DNA of 64,000 bases from Nocardia amikacinitolerans NBRC 108937 (GCF_001612615.1 NZ_BDAU01000019.1:62001-126000), one strand, 5' to 3'. Shown: positions 7,656 to 16,415, numbered from the stretch's first letter. Translations and numbers: made by a program. Notes: generated by a model from the letters alone, not told the origin.

Positions 7656-9104
7656 GTGGTGACAGTGCCACGAGGACTCCCGGGCGTTCCGAGGACGCTG
7701 GGAGATACAACCTCGGCGACGGATGATCCCTCGCTCGACCACAGCGTCGCCGCGCCGACGCGGATCGGCGCGGCTGTCACAGTCGTGAGCCACGGTGTTG
7801 CGCTGGCCGGTCGGCTCGCAGAACTCACCCTCGCGTGGGGCAGTATCGCCCGCGGTTCCGCCGCGCCCGCGCAGATCGGCGCGACCGTAGCCCTCGAGAG
7901 CCGCGGTGCTGCGCTGCCCGATCGGATCGGAGAGACCCACCGCGCATGGAGCAGTACCGCCCGCGGTTCCGCCGCGCCCGTCCGGATCGGCGCGGCCATC
8001 GCACTCGCGAGTTGCGGTATCTCGCTGATCAATCGGCTCTCGATGCCGCGTTTGGACGCGAATGCTGAAGTGGCCGAGGCAGTTACCGTATGCGTACCGG
8101 CCCGTGACGAAGCGGAGCGGCTCCCCGCGTTGATCGCCGATCTGCGTGCTCAGACCGGCGTGCCCGCCCTGCGGGTGCTGATCCTCGACGACGGTTCCAC
8201 CGATGGCACCGCGGCGGCCGCGCGGGAGGCGATCGCGGGCGACCCCCGCTTCGAGGTGATCCGATCGGATGCCCAGCCGCCGCCGGGCTGGACCGGCAAG
8301 GCCGCAGCTTGCGCCCGCCTCGCCGAACTCGTCCAGACGCCGATCATCGTTTTCCTGGACGCCGACGTGCGGCTGGCTCCGCGAGCCATCGCCGCGGCGG
8401 CGCGCGCGGTGCGCGATCACGGCGCGGCCATGATCTCGCCGTGGCCGACGCAGGTGGCCGAGACCTTCGCCGAGGCGCTGGTGCAGCCGCTGCTCTGCTG
8501 GTCGTGGGCGTCGACGCTGCCCATCGTGCTGGGCAACCGCGGCCACCGCCCGTCTACGGCGGTCGCCTGCGGCCAGTTCCTCGCCTTCGACACCGCCGCC
8601 TACCGCGCCATCGGCGGGCACGCCTCGGTAGCGGACAGCCCCACCGAGGACCTCGGCATCGCCCGTGCCCTGCGTCGCGCCGGACACACCACCCACCTCG
8701 TCGCCGCCGGTCGACTCGCCCGCACCCGCATGTACCGCGACGCGACCGAGATCGAAGCCGGGTACACCCGCTGGCTCTGGTCCGCCTACGGAGGCTCACG
8801 TCCGGCGGCCGCCGCCGTGGGAACCGTGCTGGCACTCGGCTATTGGCTCCCGCCGCTGGCCGCCCTGTTCGGCAGCGGAGCGAACCGCCGCACCGGCGCG
8901 CTCGGCTACGCCGCCGCCGTCACCGGCCGCCTCCTCGCCCGCTCCCTCGAATCCGGCGGCCCCCTCCGCCGCACCGACGCGGTAACGGCACTGGCGCACC
9001 CGCTTTCGATCGCCGCCTACCAGCGCCTGGTCTTCCGCTCCCACCGCGCGAAAAGCCGTGGGGCACTGCGCTGGAAGGGTCGCGAGCTGCCCGCCATGGA
9101 CTGA
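7656..9104 (+). CDS. Family 2 glycosyltransferase, CruG-like, with triplicated N-terminus
   Basis: 482 aa from GTG 7656; a shorter start at ATG 8043 would give 353 aa. The GT-A core begins near residue 137: VTVCVPARDEAERLP, LILDDGSTDGT (nucleotide-sugar Asp), FLDADVRLAP (DxD) and SPTEDLGIARALRRAGH (ED plus acceptor loop). A C-terminal membrane segment follows. The arrangement matches CruG-type carotenoid glycosyltransferases, which pair with CruF; carotenoid glycosylation is inferred. Residues about 33-129 are three tandem copies of a 37-residue segment (see the repeat entry). Only the last copy merges into a normal N-terminal membrane segment, so the true start is uncertain. Confidence 0.8.
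   Translation: MVTVPRGLPGVPRTLGDTTSATDDPSLDHSVAAPTRIGAAVTVVSHGVALAGRLAELTLAWGSIARGSAAPAQIGATVALESRGAALPDRIGETHRAWSSTARGSAAPVRIGAAIALASCGISLINRLSMPRLDANAEVAEAVTVCVPARDEAERLPALIADLRAQTGVPALRVLILDDGSTDGTAAAAREAIAGDPRFEVIRSDAQPPPGWTGKAAACARLAELVQTPIIVFLDADVRLAPRAIAAAARAVRDHGAAMISPWPTQVAETFAEALVQPLLCWSWASTLPIVLGNRGHRPSTAVACGQFLAFDTAAYRAIGGHASVADSPTEDLGIARALRRAGHTTHLVAAGRLARTRMYRDATEIEAGYTRWLWSAYGGSRPAAAAVGTVLALGYWLPPLAALFGSGANRRTGALGYAAAVTGRLLARSLESGGPLRRTDAVTALAHPLSIAAYQRLVFRSHRAKSRGALRWKGRELPAMD
7752..8040 (+). repeat. Exact-period 111-bp (37-codon) tandem repeat inside the glycosyltransferase
   Basis: GATCGGCGCG recurs at 7763, 7874 and 7985, exactly 111 bp apart. The encoded units read GSAAP(A/V/T)(Q/R)IGA(A/T) followed by an Ala/Val-rich run and a Trp-(G/S)-S-(I/T)-A-R linker. 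The period is a multiple of three, so the reading frame stays open. The last unit leads into the enzyme's own membrane segment. Confidence 0.88.
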
Positions 9105-9143
9105 TCGGGTGTGTTGCGCACCGCACCGTCAACCCCGCAACCA

Positions 9144-9182
9144 CCATTTCTCTCCCGTCGATAGAGAAATGGATTCGACGGG
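9144..9182. promoter_or_regulatory. Overlapping inverted repeats after the glycosyltransferase
   Basis: CCATTTCTCT (9144-9153) pairs perfectly with AGAGAAATGG (9163-9172). CCCGTCGA (9154-9161), in its loop, pairs with TCGACGGG (9175-9182). The two hairpins share sequence and exclude each other. It lies 40 bp after the glycosyltransferase stop and could be a terminator or a switch. No gene is evident in 9105-9406. Confidence 0.5.
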
Positions 9183-9362
9183 AGTCGAATGGTCGCTGTC
9201 ACCGACGATGCAACCGCCATATGACTACCGTCGATTCTCGGCACCCGGTACGGGGCGTGTGCGGTGCGTGTGGAAGCCAGGCCTGCACCCATTCGAACGT
9301 CCTCCCGGTGAACAGTGCTCGAATGCGCCTGCACCGCATCCCTATTCGGGCAACGTACGAAA

Positions 9363-9388
9363 CCGGCCCGGTCCGAGGACCGAGCCGG
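9363..9388 (-). terminator. Terminator-like hairpin of the secreted protein gene
   Basis: CCGGCCCGGTC (9363-9373) pairs with GACCGAGCCGG (9378-9388), with a 2-nt internal mismatch and a 4-nt loop. It lies 19 bp after the stop of the minus-strand gene ending at 9407. Confidence 0.5.
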
Positions 9389-9406
9389 TGTCCGTACTCG
9401 TGGGTT

Positions 9407-10129
9407 TTACGGGACCGAGGTGATGCCGATGGTCGGGAGGAAGAAGCAGGACTGGTTGCCGTTCTCGACGGTGCCGAAGACGGCGGCGAGGACGGTGCCC
9501 TTGCCGGTGTCGACGGGGACGGCGCGGATGCCGCCGACGGGGAGGGCGGCGAAGAAGAAGTCCTGGACGGCGCGTTCGGCGTGCGGGCGCAGGTCGGCCG
9601 GTACCTCGGCGGGGATCATGGCGCGGAAGATATCGGCGAGCGGGCCCATTTTGGTGATGCCGCTGCGGCCGTTGCTGACATTCAGCCAGGCCACTTGCAT
9701 ACCCGCGGTGTTGCGGCTGTCCTGGCTGACGCCGTAGGGCACGAAGGTGAACATGGTCTGCCCGGACTTCACGGCCGTCAGATCCAGACCGGGAATGGAC
9801 ACCGTCGTCTTGGGCCACGGTCCCGGCATGGCGCCCGCGACGCCGGGCACCAGACCGAAGGTGCTGCCGTTGCCGCAGAACGCCGCGGCGGTCGGGTACA
9901 GGAACGGGTCCATCCCGAATCCGCGCAGCGCCTCCACGGTGGACTGGTAGGCGCCGAGCAGATCGCCGGGTGCGGCGGCCTGCTGTTTGCCCGCCAGTTC
10001 GGTGGCGGCCGAAGGTGCGGCGGGGACGGGCGCGGGCGCCGCCACGGCGGGGGCGCAGACGCCGAATGCCAGCGCGACCGATCCGGTCGCGGCGGCGGTG
10101 AGAGTGGTGAAGCGGCGCAACAGGGTCAC
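9407..10129 (-). CDS. Secreted protein of unknown function
   Basis: 240 aa. A Sec signal peptide is clear: basic start LLRRF, hydrophobic core ALAFGVCAPAV, cleavage near AVAAP. The mature part starts with a Pro/Ala linker. It has two visible cysteines, in AAAFCGNGST and NQSCFFLP, likely a disulfide. Segments such as FGMDPFLYPTAAAFCGNGS and GIRAVPVDTGKGTVLAAVFGTVENG suggest a compact globular domain seen in nocardial exported hypotheticals. The start is GTG 10129: AGGAG lies 7 nt before it, whereas the ATG at 10144 has no ribosome site and would place that AGGAG inside the coding region. Function not recognised. Confidence 0.82.
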   Translation of the reverse strand: MTLLRRFTTLTAAATGSVALAFGVCAPAVAAPAPVPAAPSAATELAGKQQAAAPGDLLGAYQSTVEALRGFGMDPFLYPTAAAFCGNGSTFGLVPGVAGAMPGPWPKTTVSIPGLDLTAVKSGQTMFTFVPYGVSQDSRNTAGMQVAWLNVSNGRSGITKMGPLADIFRAMIPAEVPADLRPHAERAVQDFFFAALPVGGIRAVPVDTGKGTVLAAVFGTVENGNQSCFFLPTIGITSVP

Positions 10130-10294
10130 AGCGGTGCTCCTCATCGTCGGCACGGTGAGGACACGGTACTCCGGCAAACCCGCTCAGCAGCCGTTTCGGC
10201 AATCGGCAAGTTTTCGGCGCGTCGGCTTGCACCCGCATCTCAGAGCGCCATCACGAGCGGACGCGTCTACCTCGAGGGCCTGGATGCAGGAACC

Positions 10295-10366
10295 GACCTG
10301 CCGACCTGCCGACCTGCCGACCTGCCGACCTGCCGACCCGCCGACCCGCCGACCCGCCGACCCGCG
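10295..10366. repeat. 8-bp microsatellite: GACCTGCC x5, GACCCGCC x3 plus a partial unit
   Basis: Units start at 10295, 10303, 10311, 10319 and 10327 (GACCTGCC), then 10335, 10343 and 10351 (GACCCGCC), with a degenerate ninth unit. An 8-bp period is not a multiple of three and the tract lies in non-coding DNA. It is a likely slippage site. The 10130-10684 stretch otherwise holds no recognisable gene. Confidence 0.9.
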
Positions 10367-10684
10367 CAATGATCGTCCGCCGCACCACCCGACGCCAGGG
10401 CTGCGCTCACCCTGATTCCTAACCTTGTCCACCACATGCCCTGCTCCGCATGATGATTCGGCTCGACCCTGCCGCGCCCGGTGCGGACCGGGGTCCGCAA
10501 CACCATCCAGAGCGACCGAGAGACCTGGCTCGCCGACGTCGCAGCAACCCCCCGACCACCGGGTGCGGGTGCTTCCGCCAGGAACGATGGAGGACCGAAT
10601 GATCTGCCCACGCGGCCGCGCCCGCCGAACCCGACGCCGCGCCGAGACCCGCCGCCGAACCCCGGCCGGCTGTCCGCGCTGATC

Positions 10685-10795
10685 CAGCGAATCGAGCAGC
10701 GGATACAGCAGGTCCACCGCCAGATTCACGACCACGAACACCAGCGCGATCAAACCCTGGCTGGCGCGCAGCTGGGAGATCAGCGGGACAACACA
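10685..10795 (-). pseudogene. Remnant of an ABC-transporter permease (DppB/OppB type), C-terminal end
   Basis: Read on the minus strand, residues SQLRASQGLIALVFVVVN then LAVDLLYPLLD match the last transmembrane helix and terminal motif of peptide/nickel-type ABC permeases (QG-hydrophobic-VNLxVDLLYxxLDPR). Only about 30 codons survive; upstream and downstream sequence is unrelated. It abuts the truncated monooxygenase on the opposite strand, so one deletion probably removed most of both genes. The match is by eye. Confidence 0.55.
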
Positions 10796-10878
10796 GCACC
10801 GCGTGTCGCCACGAGGACCACCGGCTCGGTACTTCGTCACATCGGCACGGGCGAATCGCTCACCGAACTCCTTGCGGC

Positions 10879-11937
10879 GAACCGTTCGAGCTGGCCAAGC
10901 AGTTCGCGTCGCTGGATCACCTGTCCGGCGGACGCGCGGCGTGGAACGTCGTCACCTCCTCCGACGCTTTCACGGGCGAGAACTTCCGCCGCGGTGGCTA
11001 TCTGGAGCACGCGGATCGATACCGCCGCGCGGCCGAGACGGTCGAGGTGGCGCGCGCACTGTGGGACAGCTGGCCCGCCGACGCGCTGGTGGTCGATCGC
11101 GACGCGGGCGTCTTCGCCAGGAACATTCCCGAAACCCGCCACCGCGGCGCACAATTCGACATCGCCGCGCGCTTCGTGCTGCCGCCGAGCCCGCAGGGAC
11201 ATCCGGTGCTGTTGCAGGCGGGCGATTCCGACGACGGCCGCGAATTCGGCGCCGCAACCGCCGATGCCATCTTCACCGGCCACGGCACCCTCGAGGCCGG
11301 ACGCGCGTTCTACGCCGACATGAAGGGCCGGCTGGCCAAATACGGCCGCGGGCACGACGAACTGAAGATCCTGCCCGCCGCCACCTTCGTGCTCGGCGAC
11401 ACCGCCGCCGAGGCCGAGGACCGGGCCAGGCACATCCGCTACCAGCAGGTGGGTCCGCAGACGGCCATCGCGTTCCTCGAACAGGTCTGGGGCCGCGACC
11501 TTTCCGGCTACGACCCGGACGGACCGCTGCCCGACGTCGACCCCTCCGGCGACGTGAACATCACCAGGGGACGGGTGCGTCACGCGAAGGATCCGCGCGC
11601 GGTCGCCGAGGCGTGGCGCGCCAAGGCCGAGGCCGAGAACCTCAGCATCCGCGAGCTGATCATCGAGGTCACCGCGCGCCAGCAGTTCGTCGGCACACCG
11701 GTCGAGGTCGCCGAGCGCATCGACGAATACGTGCAGACCGACGCGGCCGACGGTTTCATTCTCGTCCCCCATCTCACCCCCGGCGGGCTCGACGAGTTCG
11801 TCGACCGCGTCGTCCCGGAACTCCAGGAGCGCGGCAGCTTCCGCACCGAGTACACCGGCGACACCCTGCGCGACCACCTCGGCCTGCGCCACCCGCAGCA
11901 CCGCACATCCGTCCACGAAGGAGCAAGAGCGTCATGA
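10879..11937 (+). pseudogene. FMN-dependent monooxygenase (NtaA/SnaA/DmoA type) lacking its N-terminus
   Basis: The frame from 10879 reads EPFELAKQFASLDHLSGGRA, then AWNVVTS, a hallmark of the NtaA/DmoA-type luciferase-like monooxygenases. It continues to the expected C-terminus (QFVGTPVEVAERIDEYVQ, GFILVPHLTPGGLDEFVDRV). About the first 90-100 residues of the usual ~440 are absent. No start codon exists in frame before GTG 11047, which lies past the flavin-site strand. The family oxidises organosulfur compounds or chelators with FMNH2. The stop overlaps the next ATG by 4 bp, so the rest of the operon looks intact. Probably non-functional. Confidence 0.75.
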
Positions 11938-12743
11938 CCGCGACCACCGCAACAAGTTTCGACTCCGAGTGGGCCGCCTGGCACGGCGCGAGGGAGGACC
12001 AGCTGCGCGACCGGCTCGGCTTCCTGAGCCTGACCGCACTGCACTGGCTCACCGACCAGCCCGAGCGGCTGCCCGACCTGCCCGGCACCTGGTGGGTCAC
12101 CGACGACAAGGTGTTCATCACCGCGCGACCGGCCGACCGCCTCGTCTTCGACGGCACCGGCATCGCGGGCGTGCAGATCCTCACCCCCGCCGAAGGCGCG
12201 CCGGGCCTGGAGGTGCGCCACGAACAGCGCGTGCTCGAGGTCATCCGGCGCACCGGGCGCCACGCGGTGCGGGTCCACGACCCCGCCGCCCCGTCGCTGG
12301 CCGCGTTCGCCGGGATTCCCGCGTACCAGCCGGACCCGCGCTGGATCGTGCCCGGCCGCTTCGAGGCGTTCGCCGAACCGAGGGACGTCGTCACGGCGGC
12401 CGTGGTCGACGGGCTCGAACATCACCACACCGCAACGGGCACCATCGAATTCACCCTCGGCGCGGTCACCGAGCGCGTCGTCGCGTTCCAGGCCGGTGCC
12501 GGACTGCGCATCCTGTTCACCGACGCCACCAGCGGCATCACCACGTACCCCGCGGCCAGGTCGCTGAGCATCGCCGCGCCCGACGTCGACGGCGCGGTGC
12601 TGCTCGACTTCAACCGGGCGGCCAATCTGCCCTGCGCCTTCACCGATTTCGCGACCTGCCCGGTGGCGCCCGCGCAGAACCGGCTGCGGGTGGCCATCGA
12701 GGCGGGCGAGCAGGATCCGCGGGTCGGAAGGGGGCCGGCGTGA
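11934..12743 (+). CDS. DUF1684 protein
   Basis: 269 aa, start ATG 11934 overlapping the monooxygenase stop (ATGA) with AAGGAG about 10 nt upstream. Family features: W..WH.ARE..LRDRLGFLSLTALHWL near the N-terminus, and the conserved C-terminal block LLDFNRAANLPCAFTDFATC followed by PVAPAQNRL. DUF1684 is a cupin-like domain of unknown function, common beside flavin monooxygenases. It overlaps the following LLM gene by GTGA, so the three form one translational unit. That suggests a shared oxidative pathway, now possibly broken by loss of the first enzyme. Confidence 0.85.
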   Translation: MTATTATSFDSEWAAWHGAREDQLRDRLGFLSLTALHWLTDQPERLPDLPGTWWVTDDKVFITARPADRLVFDGTGIAGVQILTPAEGAPGLEVRHEQRVLEVIRRTGRHAVRVHDPAAPSLAAFAGIPAYQPDPRWIVPGRFEAFAEPRDVVTAAVVDGLEHHHTATGTIEFTLGAVTERVVAFQAGAGLRILFTDATSGITTYPAARSLSIAAPDVDGAVLLDFNRAANLPCAFTDFATCPVAPAQNRLRVAIEAGEQDPRVGRGPA

Positions 12744-13891
12744 CGGTCCCCCTCTCCATCCTCGACCTGGCCCCGATCAGCGCCGGTTCCACCGCGCAGC
12801 AGGCGCTGCGCAACACCGTCGAACTGGCCAAGCGCGCCGAACAGTGGGGCTACCACCGGTATTGGCTGGCCGAACATCACTTCGTCGCGGTGGCCAGTTC
12901 CAGCTCGATCACCCTGATCGGGCTGGTCGCGGCCAACACCTCGCGGATTCGGGTGGGTTCGGCGGCGGTGCAGGTCGGCCATCACACCTCGGCGTCGATC
13001 GTGGAGGCGTTCGGCACCATCGACGCCCTCCACCCCGGACGGCTTGACCTCGGGCTCGGGCGTTCGGGGCATCGGCGGGCCCAATTCGGTTCGGAGCCGG
13101 AACATCCCAAGGGCGGACACCCGCGCGTCGACACCGCGACCGGACGCACCGAGATCCGGGACGGTGTGGTGGTCCCGCCGCCGTTCGATCCCGGTCGCAT
13201 CGTCGACCGCTCCCGCTACCTGGCAGGGCTGCGGGCGTTGCAGCAGCCCGGCGCGCAGGCGCCGGACTTCGCCGACCAGATCGATGAGGTCCGCGCCCTG
13301 CTCGCGGGCACCTACACCAGCGCGGACGGTATCCCGCTGCACGCGGTGCCCGGCGAGAACGCGCGGGTGCAGCTGTGGTTGTTCGGCAGCTCCGGCGGCG
13401 AGAGCGCCGAGCTCGCCGGTCGCCTCGGTCTGCCGTTCGCCGCGGCCTACCACGTGGCGCCGGGAACCGCGCTGGACGCCGTCGCCGCCTACCGCGCGGC
13501 GTTCCGTCCGTCCGAGTACCTGGCCGAGCCGTACGTGGTGGTCTCGGCCGACGTAGTGGTCGCCGCCGACGACGCGAAAGCCAAGCGGCTGGCCGCGGGC
13601 TACGGGCACTGGGTGTACGGCATCCGCGCCGGGACGGGGGCGACCGAGTTCCTCGCGCCGGAGGCGGCGGGTCCGCTCACCCCCGACCAGCTGCGGCTGG
13701 TCGACGATCGGCTGGCCACCCAGTTCGTCGGGTCGCCGGACACGGTGGTGCAACGGCTCGCCGCGCTACAACGGGTGACCGGCGCGGACGAACTGCTGGT
13801 CACCAGCGTCACGCATGATCACGCGGACCGGCTGGAGTCCCATCGGCTGCTGGCCGAGGCGTGGGGATCGCGGGCGGCGCGGGCGGCTTGA
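12740..13891 (+). CDS. LLM-class flavin-dependent oxidoreductase
   Basis: 383 aa from GTG 12740 (4-bp overlap with DUF1684). It has the luciferase-like TIM-barrel pattern: LSILDLAPISAGSTAQQAL, AEQWGYHRYWLAEHH (the typical RYWLAEHH), RIRVGSAAVQVGHHT and LHPGRLDLGLGRSGH. The MsnO8/YtmO-like subgroup is likely. It should bind FMN or F420; the cofactor cannot be decided from the sequence. It ends the DUF1684 operon and is followed by a strong hairpin. Its substrate may be related to that of the truncated monooxygenase upstream. Confidence 0.87.
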   Translation: MTVPLSILDLAPISAGSTAQQALRNTVELAKRAEQWGYHRYWLAEHHFVAVASSSSITLIGLVAANTSRIRVGSAAVQVGHHTSASIVEAFGTIDALHPGRLDLGLGRSGHRRAQFGSEPEHPKGGHPRVDTATGRTEIRDGVVVPPPFDPGRIVDRSRYLAGLRALQQPGAQAPDFADQIDEVRALLAGTYTSADGIPLHAVPGENARVQLWLFGSSGGESAELAGRLGLPFAAAYHVAPGTALDAVAAYRAAFRPSEYLAEPYVVVSADVVVAADDAKAKRLAAGYGHWVYGIRAGTGATEFLAPEAAGPLTPDQLRLVDDRLATQFVGSPDTVVQRLAALQRVTGADELLVTSVTHDHADRLESHRLLAEAWGSRAARAA

Positions 13892-13895
13892 TGGG

Positions 13896-13932
13896 CGAGT
13901 GCCCCGCTGGTCGGCGACCGGCGGGGCACTCG
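13896..13932 (+). terminator. Terminator hairpin after the LLM gene
   Basis: CGAGTGCCCCGC (13896-13907) pairs perfectly with 13921-13932. The loop itself contains GGTC/GACC pairs, giving a long near-continuous stem starting 5 bp after the stop. No gene is seen in 13933-14028. Confidence 0.75.
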
Positions 13933-14028
13933 GTTGTCAGAACATCACGCCGTCGCGGCACTGCGACCTCCGCCGGTGTTACGGCTTCGGGCGCGAAGCG
14001 CTGTGTCCGGCGCTCATCGGCGCGATCT

Positions 14029-15030
14029 TCAGGCGCTCATGGGGGCTGCGGTTACCCCGTAGCCGAGATTCGTCAACACCTCGCTCGTCGCCTTGGCGAA
14101 GTTCAGCGTGATGAAGTGCAGGCACGGCGCGCCCTCGTCGATCAGCCGCTGCGCCATCTCGGTGGCGATCTCGATGCCGACCTCACGCACCGCGGCGCGA
14201 TCCTCCTCCGGACCGTCGCCCGCCGCCTTGCGCAGCCGCTCCAGCACCGAGGCGGGCAGCTCGCGACCGCACAGCTCCTCGGCCCTCGTCACGGTGCGCA
14301 GCGAGGTGATCGGCATCAGCTCCGGGATGATCGGCTTGGCGCCCTCGACCGGATCCATCGCGACGACCCGATCCCGCAGGCGCAGGTAGTGGTCGACTTC
14401 GAAGAACATCTGGGTGATCGAATACTCCGCGCCCGCACGCAGTTTCGCGGCGAGGAAGGCGGTGTCGGTCTCCAGGTCCGGCGAGCGGTGGTGGCCCTGC
14501 GGGAACGAGGCGACGCCGACGTGGAAATCGCCGAGATCGCGCACGATGCGGACGAGTTCCTCGGCGTACTCCACGCCGTCGGGGTGCTTGTGCCACTCGC
14601 CGAGCGGGTCGCCGGGCGGGTCGCCGCGCAGCACCAGGATGTTGCGGATACCGGAATCGGCGTACGCGCCGACCAGCGAGCGCAGCTCGGCCACGCTGTG
14701 CCCGACGGCGGTCAGGTGCGCCACCGGCAGCAGGGTGGTCTCCTGCGCGAGTTCACCGGTCACCCGCACGGTGCGATCCTTCGTGGAACCGCCCGCACCG
14801 TAGGTCATCGATACGAACGCCGGATGCATGCGCTCGAACTCGCGGACCGCGCGCCAGAGCCGCGCCTCGCCCGCTGCGTCGCGCGGCGGGTTGAACTCGA
14901 CGGAGAACGGCACCATCCGGCCGGAATGCACCTGCAAGCTCTGCACGACCGAAGGTGTTCCCGAGACGATCGGTGGCGTCGGGGACGGGCGTCCTGGGGT
15001 CGAACGTCCCCGCACGGAATCGAAAGTCAC
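14029..15030 (-). CDS. metF: Methylenetetrahydrofolate reductase family protein (Rv2172c-like)
   Basis: 333 aa. MTHFR landmarks: VPFSVEFNPPRD (the catalytic Glu strand), FVSMTYGAGGSTKDRT (SVTYGAGGSTR-type), NILVLRGDPPGD (folate-binding Asp) and a C-terminal ...LHFITLNFAKA. These enzymes reduce 5,10-methylene-THF to 5-methyl-THF for methionine synthesis. The Rv2172c group is an unusual, short MTHFR subgroup. The start GTG 15030 was chosen because TACACT (15042-15037) lies exactly 6 nt upstream, the leaderless arrangement, and no ribosome site is present. It is divergent from the polyprenyl synthase gene. Confidence 0.9.
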   Translation of the reverse strand: MTFDSVRGRSTPGRPSPTPPIVSGTPSVVQSLQVHSGRMVPFSVEFNPPRDAAGEARLWRAVREFERMHPAFVSMTYGAGGSTKDRTVRVTGELAQETTLLPVAHLTAVGHSVAELRSLVGAYADSGIRNILVLRGDPPGDPLGEWHKHPDGVEYAEELVRIVRDLGDFHVGVASFPQGHHRSPDLETDTAFLAAKLRAGAEYSITQMFFEVDHYLRLRDRVVAMDPVEGAKPIIPELMPITSLRTVTRAEELCGRELPASVLERLRKAAGDGPEEDRAAVREVGIEIATEMAQRLIDEGAPCLHFITLNFAKATSEVLTNLGYGVTAAPMSA

Positions 15031-15036
15031 CGGTTC

Positions 15037-15042
15037 AGTGTA
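15037..15042 (-). promoter_or_regulatory. Leaderless -10 of metF
   Basis: TACACT on the minus strand ends 6 nt before GTG 15030, so transcription would begin at the start codon itself. The -35 is weak. Confidence 0.5.
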
Positions 15043-15251
15043 GTGGGACGGCCGTACGGCCGTGTCGGCACGGGATTTCCCGGGGCGGAGGTTGGTCGAC
15101 GCCGCGGTCGGATGGCCGCGTATTCTCTGATACGGCACCACTATCGCTGCGGCCGGACCGGACGTGCGCCGCGATCGCGCCGACCCGGGCGGCGGTGACG
15201 CGCGCTCGCCCACACAACGAACAGTCGCGCTCGACCGGCGCGACCACACCC

Positions 15252-16415
15252 GTGACCCTGGAGGTTCCTCTGTCCGCCGGACCCGGTACTCCGACAAGAA
15301 CCCCGGCAACGCCCGCGGCCGACGCGCCACGGACGCCGAGCACCGGCACGTCCGATTTCGTCGCCGCCGTGCAGGACCGGCTCAGCGAGTTCTTCGCCAC
15401 CCGGCGGCCGATCGTCGAGCCGCTCGGACCGGTCTTCGTCGACGCCGCCGACGCGCTGGAGATGTTCGTGCTTCGCGGCGGCAAGCGCACCAGGCCCGCG
15501 TTCGCCTGGACCGGCTGGCTCGGCGCGGGTGGCGACCCGGACGGCGCGGACGCGGACGCGGTGCTCGCCGCCTGCTCGGCGCTCGAACTGGTGCAGGCGT
15601 GCGCGCTGATCCACGACGACATCATCGACTCCTCCCGCACCCGCCGCCGTTTCCCCACGGTGCACGTCGATTTCGAGCAGCGCCACCGCGAGCGCGGCTT
15701 GCCGGGCGACTCCGCGCACTTCGGCGCCAGCGTCGCGATCCTGATCGGCGATCTCGCTCTGGCCTGGGCCGACGACCTGGTGCACGCCGCGGGGCTCGAT
15801 TCCGCGGCGCTCGCGCGGTTCGCGGCGGTCTGGGCGATGATGCGCACCGAGGTGCTCGGCGGACAGCTGCTCGACATCAACGGCGAAGCGGTCGGCGACG
15901 AGTCGGTGGAGGCAGCGTTGCGCATCAACCGCTACAAGACCGCCGCCTACACCGTGGAGCGTCCGCTGCACCTCGGCGCCGCGATCGCCGACGCCGACCC
16001 GGCCCTGATCGCCGCCTACCGCACCTTCGGCACCGACATCGGGATCGCCTTCCAGCTGCGCGACGACCTGCTCGGCGTGTTCGGCGATCCGGAGGTCACC
16101 GGCAAACCCTCCGGCGACGACCTGCGCGAGGGCAAGCGCACCGTACTGCTCGCCGAGGCGCTGCGCCGCGCCGACGCCACCGATCCGTCCGCCGCGCACC
16201 TGCTGCGCACCAGCATCGGCACCGATCTCGGCGCCGAGGACGTCACGCGCCTGCGCGCCGTGCTCACCGAGCTCGGCGCCGTCGACGATGTGGAACAGCG
16301 CATCGCCGACCTCACCGACCGCGGCCTCGCCGCCATCGATTCCAGCTCGGCCACCCCCGCCGCCAAAGAGCAACTACGCGGCATGGCTCTGGCCGCAACC
16401 AGGAGGACCGCATGA
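15252..16415 (+). CDS. idsA2: Polyprenyl diphosphate (GGPP-type) synthase
   Basis: 387 aa from GTG 15252; the exact start is uncertain because GGAGG sits 9 nt inside this frame, in front of a possible CTG start. Trans-prenyltransferase motifs are complete: GGKRTRP, the first Asp-rich motif in CALIHDDIIDSSRTRRR, GDLALAWA, and the second in AFQLRDDLLGVFGD (DDxxD). It condenses isopentenyl diphosphate onto allylic primers, probably to C20 GGPP for the carotenoid genes downstream (crtI, crtB). It is the positional equivalent of idsA2 (Rv2173). The stop overlaps by ATGA the ATG of a truncated crtI copy, whose ribosome site AGGAGG lies within this gene's end. Confidence 0.9.
   Translation: MTLEVPLSAGPGTPTRTPATPAADAPRTPSTGTSDFVAAVQDRLSEFFATRRPIVEPLGPVFVDAADALEMFVLRGGKRTRPAFAWTGWLGAGGDPDGADADAVLAACSALELVQACALIHDDIIDSSRTRRRFPTVHVDFEQRHRERGLPGDSAHFGASVAILIGDLALAWADDLVHAAGLDSAALARFAAVWAMMRTEVLGGQLLDINGEAVGDESVEAALRINRYKTAAYTVERPLHLGAAIADADPALIAAYRTFGTDIGIAFQLRDDLLGVFGDPEVTGKPSGDDLREGKRTVLLAEALRRADATDPSAAHLLRTSIGTDLGAEDVTRLRAVLTELGAVDDVEQRIADLTDRGLAAIDSSSATPAAKEQLRGMALAATRRTA

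Noticed and set aside
9216..9406. Small Cys-containing frame in the gap after the glycosyltransferase
   Set aside because: It lacks a ribosome site and a conserved pattern, and it runs antisense into the secreted protein gene.
10295..10366. CRISPR-like array
   Set aside because: Units are 8 bp with no spacers and there are no cas genes.
10184..10840. 218-codon minus-strand frame over the 8-bp microsatellite
   Set aside because: Only about 30 residues resemble a permease; the rest encodes the microsatellite as GSAGRQV-like repeats. Treated as a relic, not a gene.
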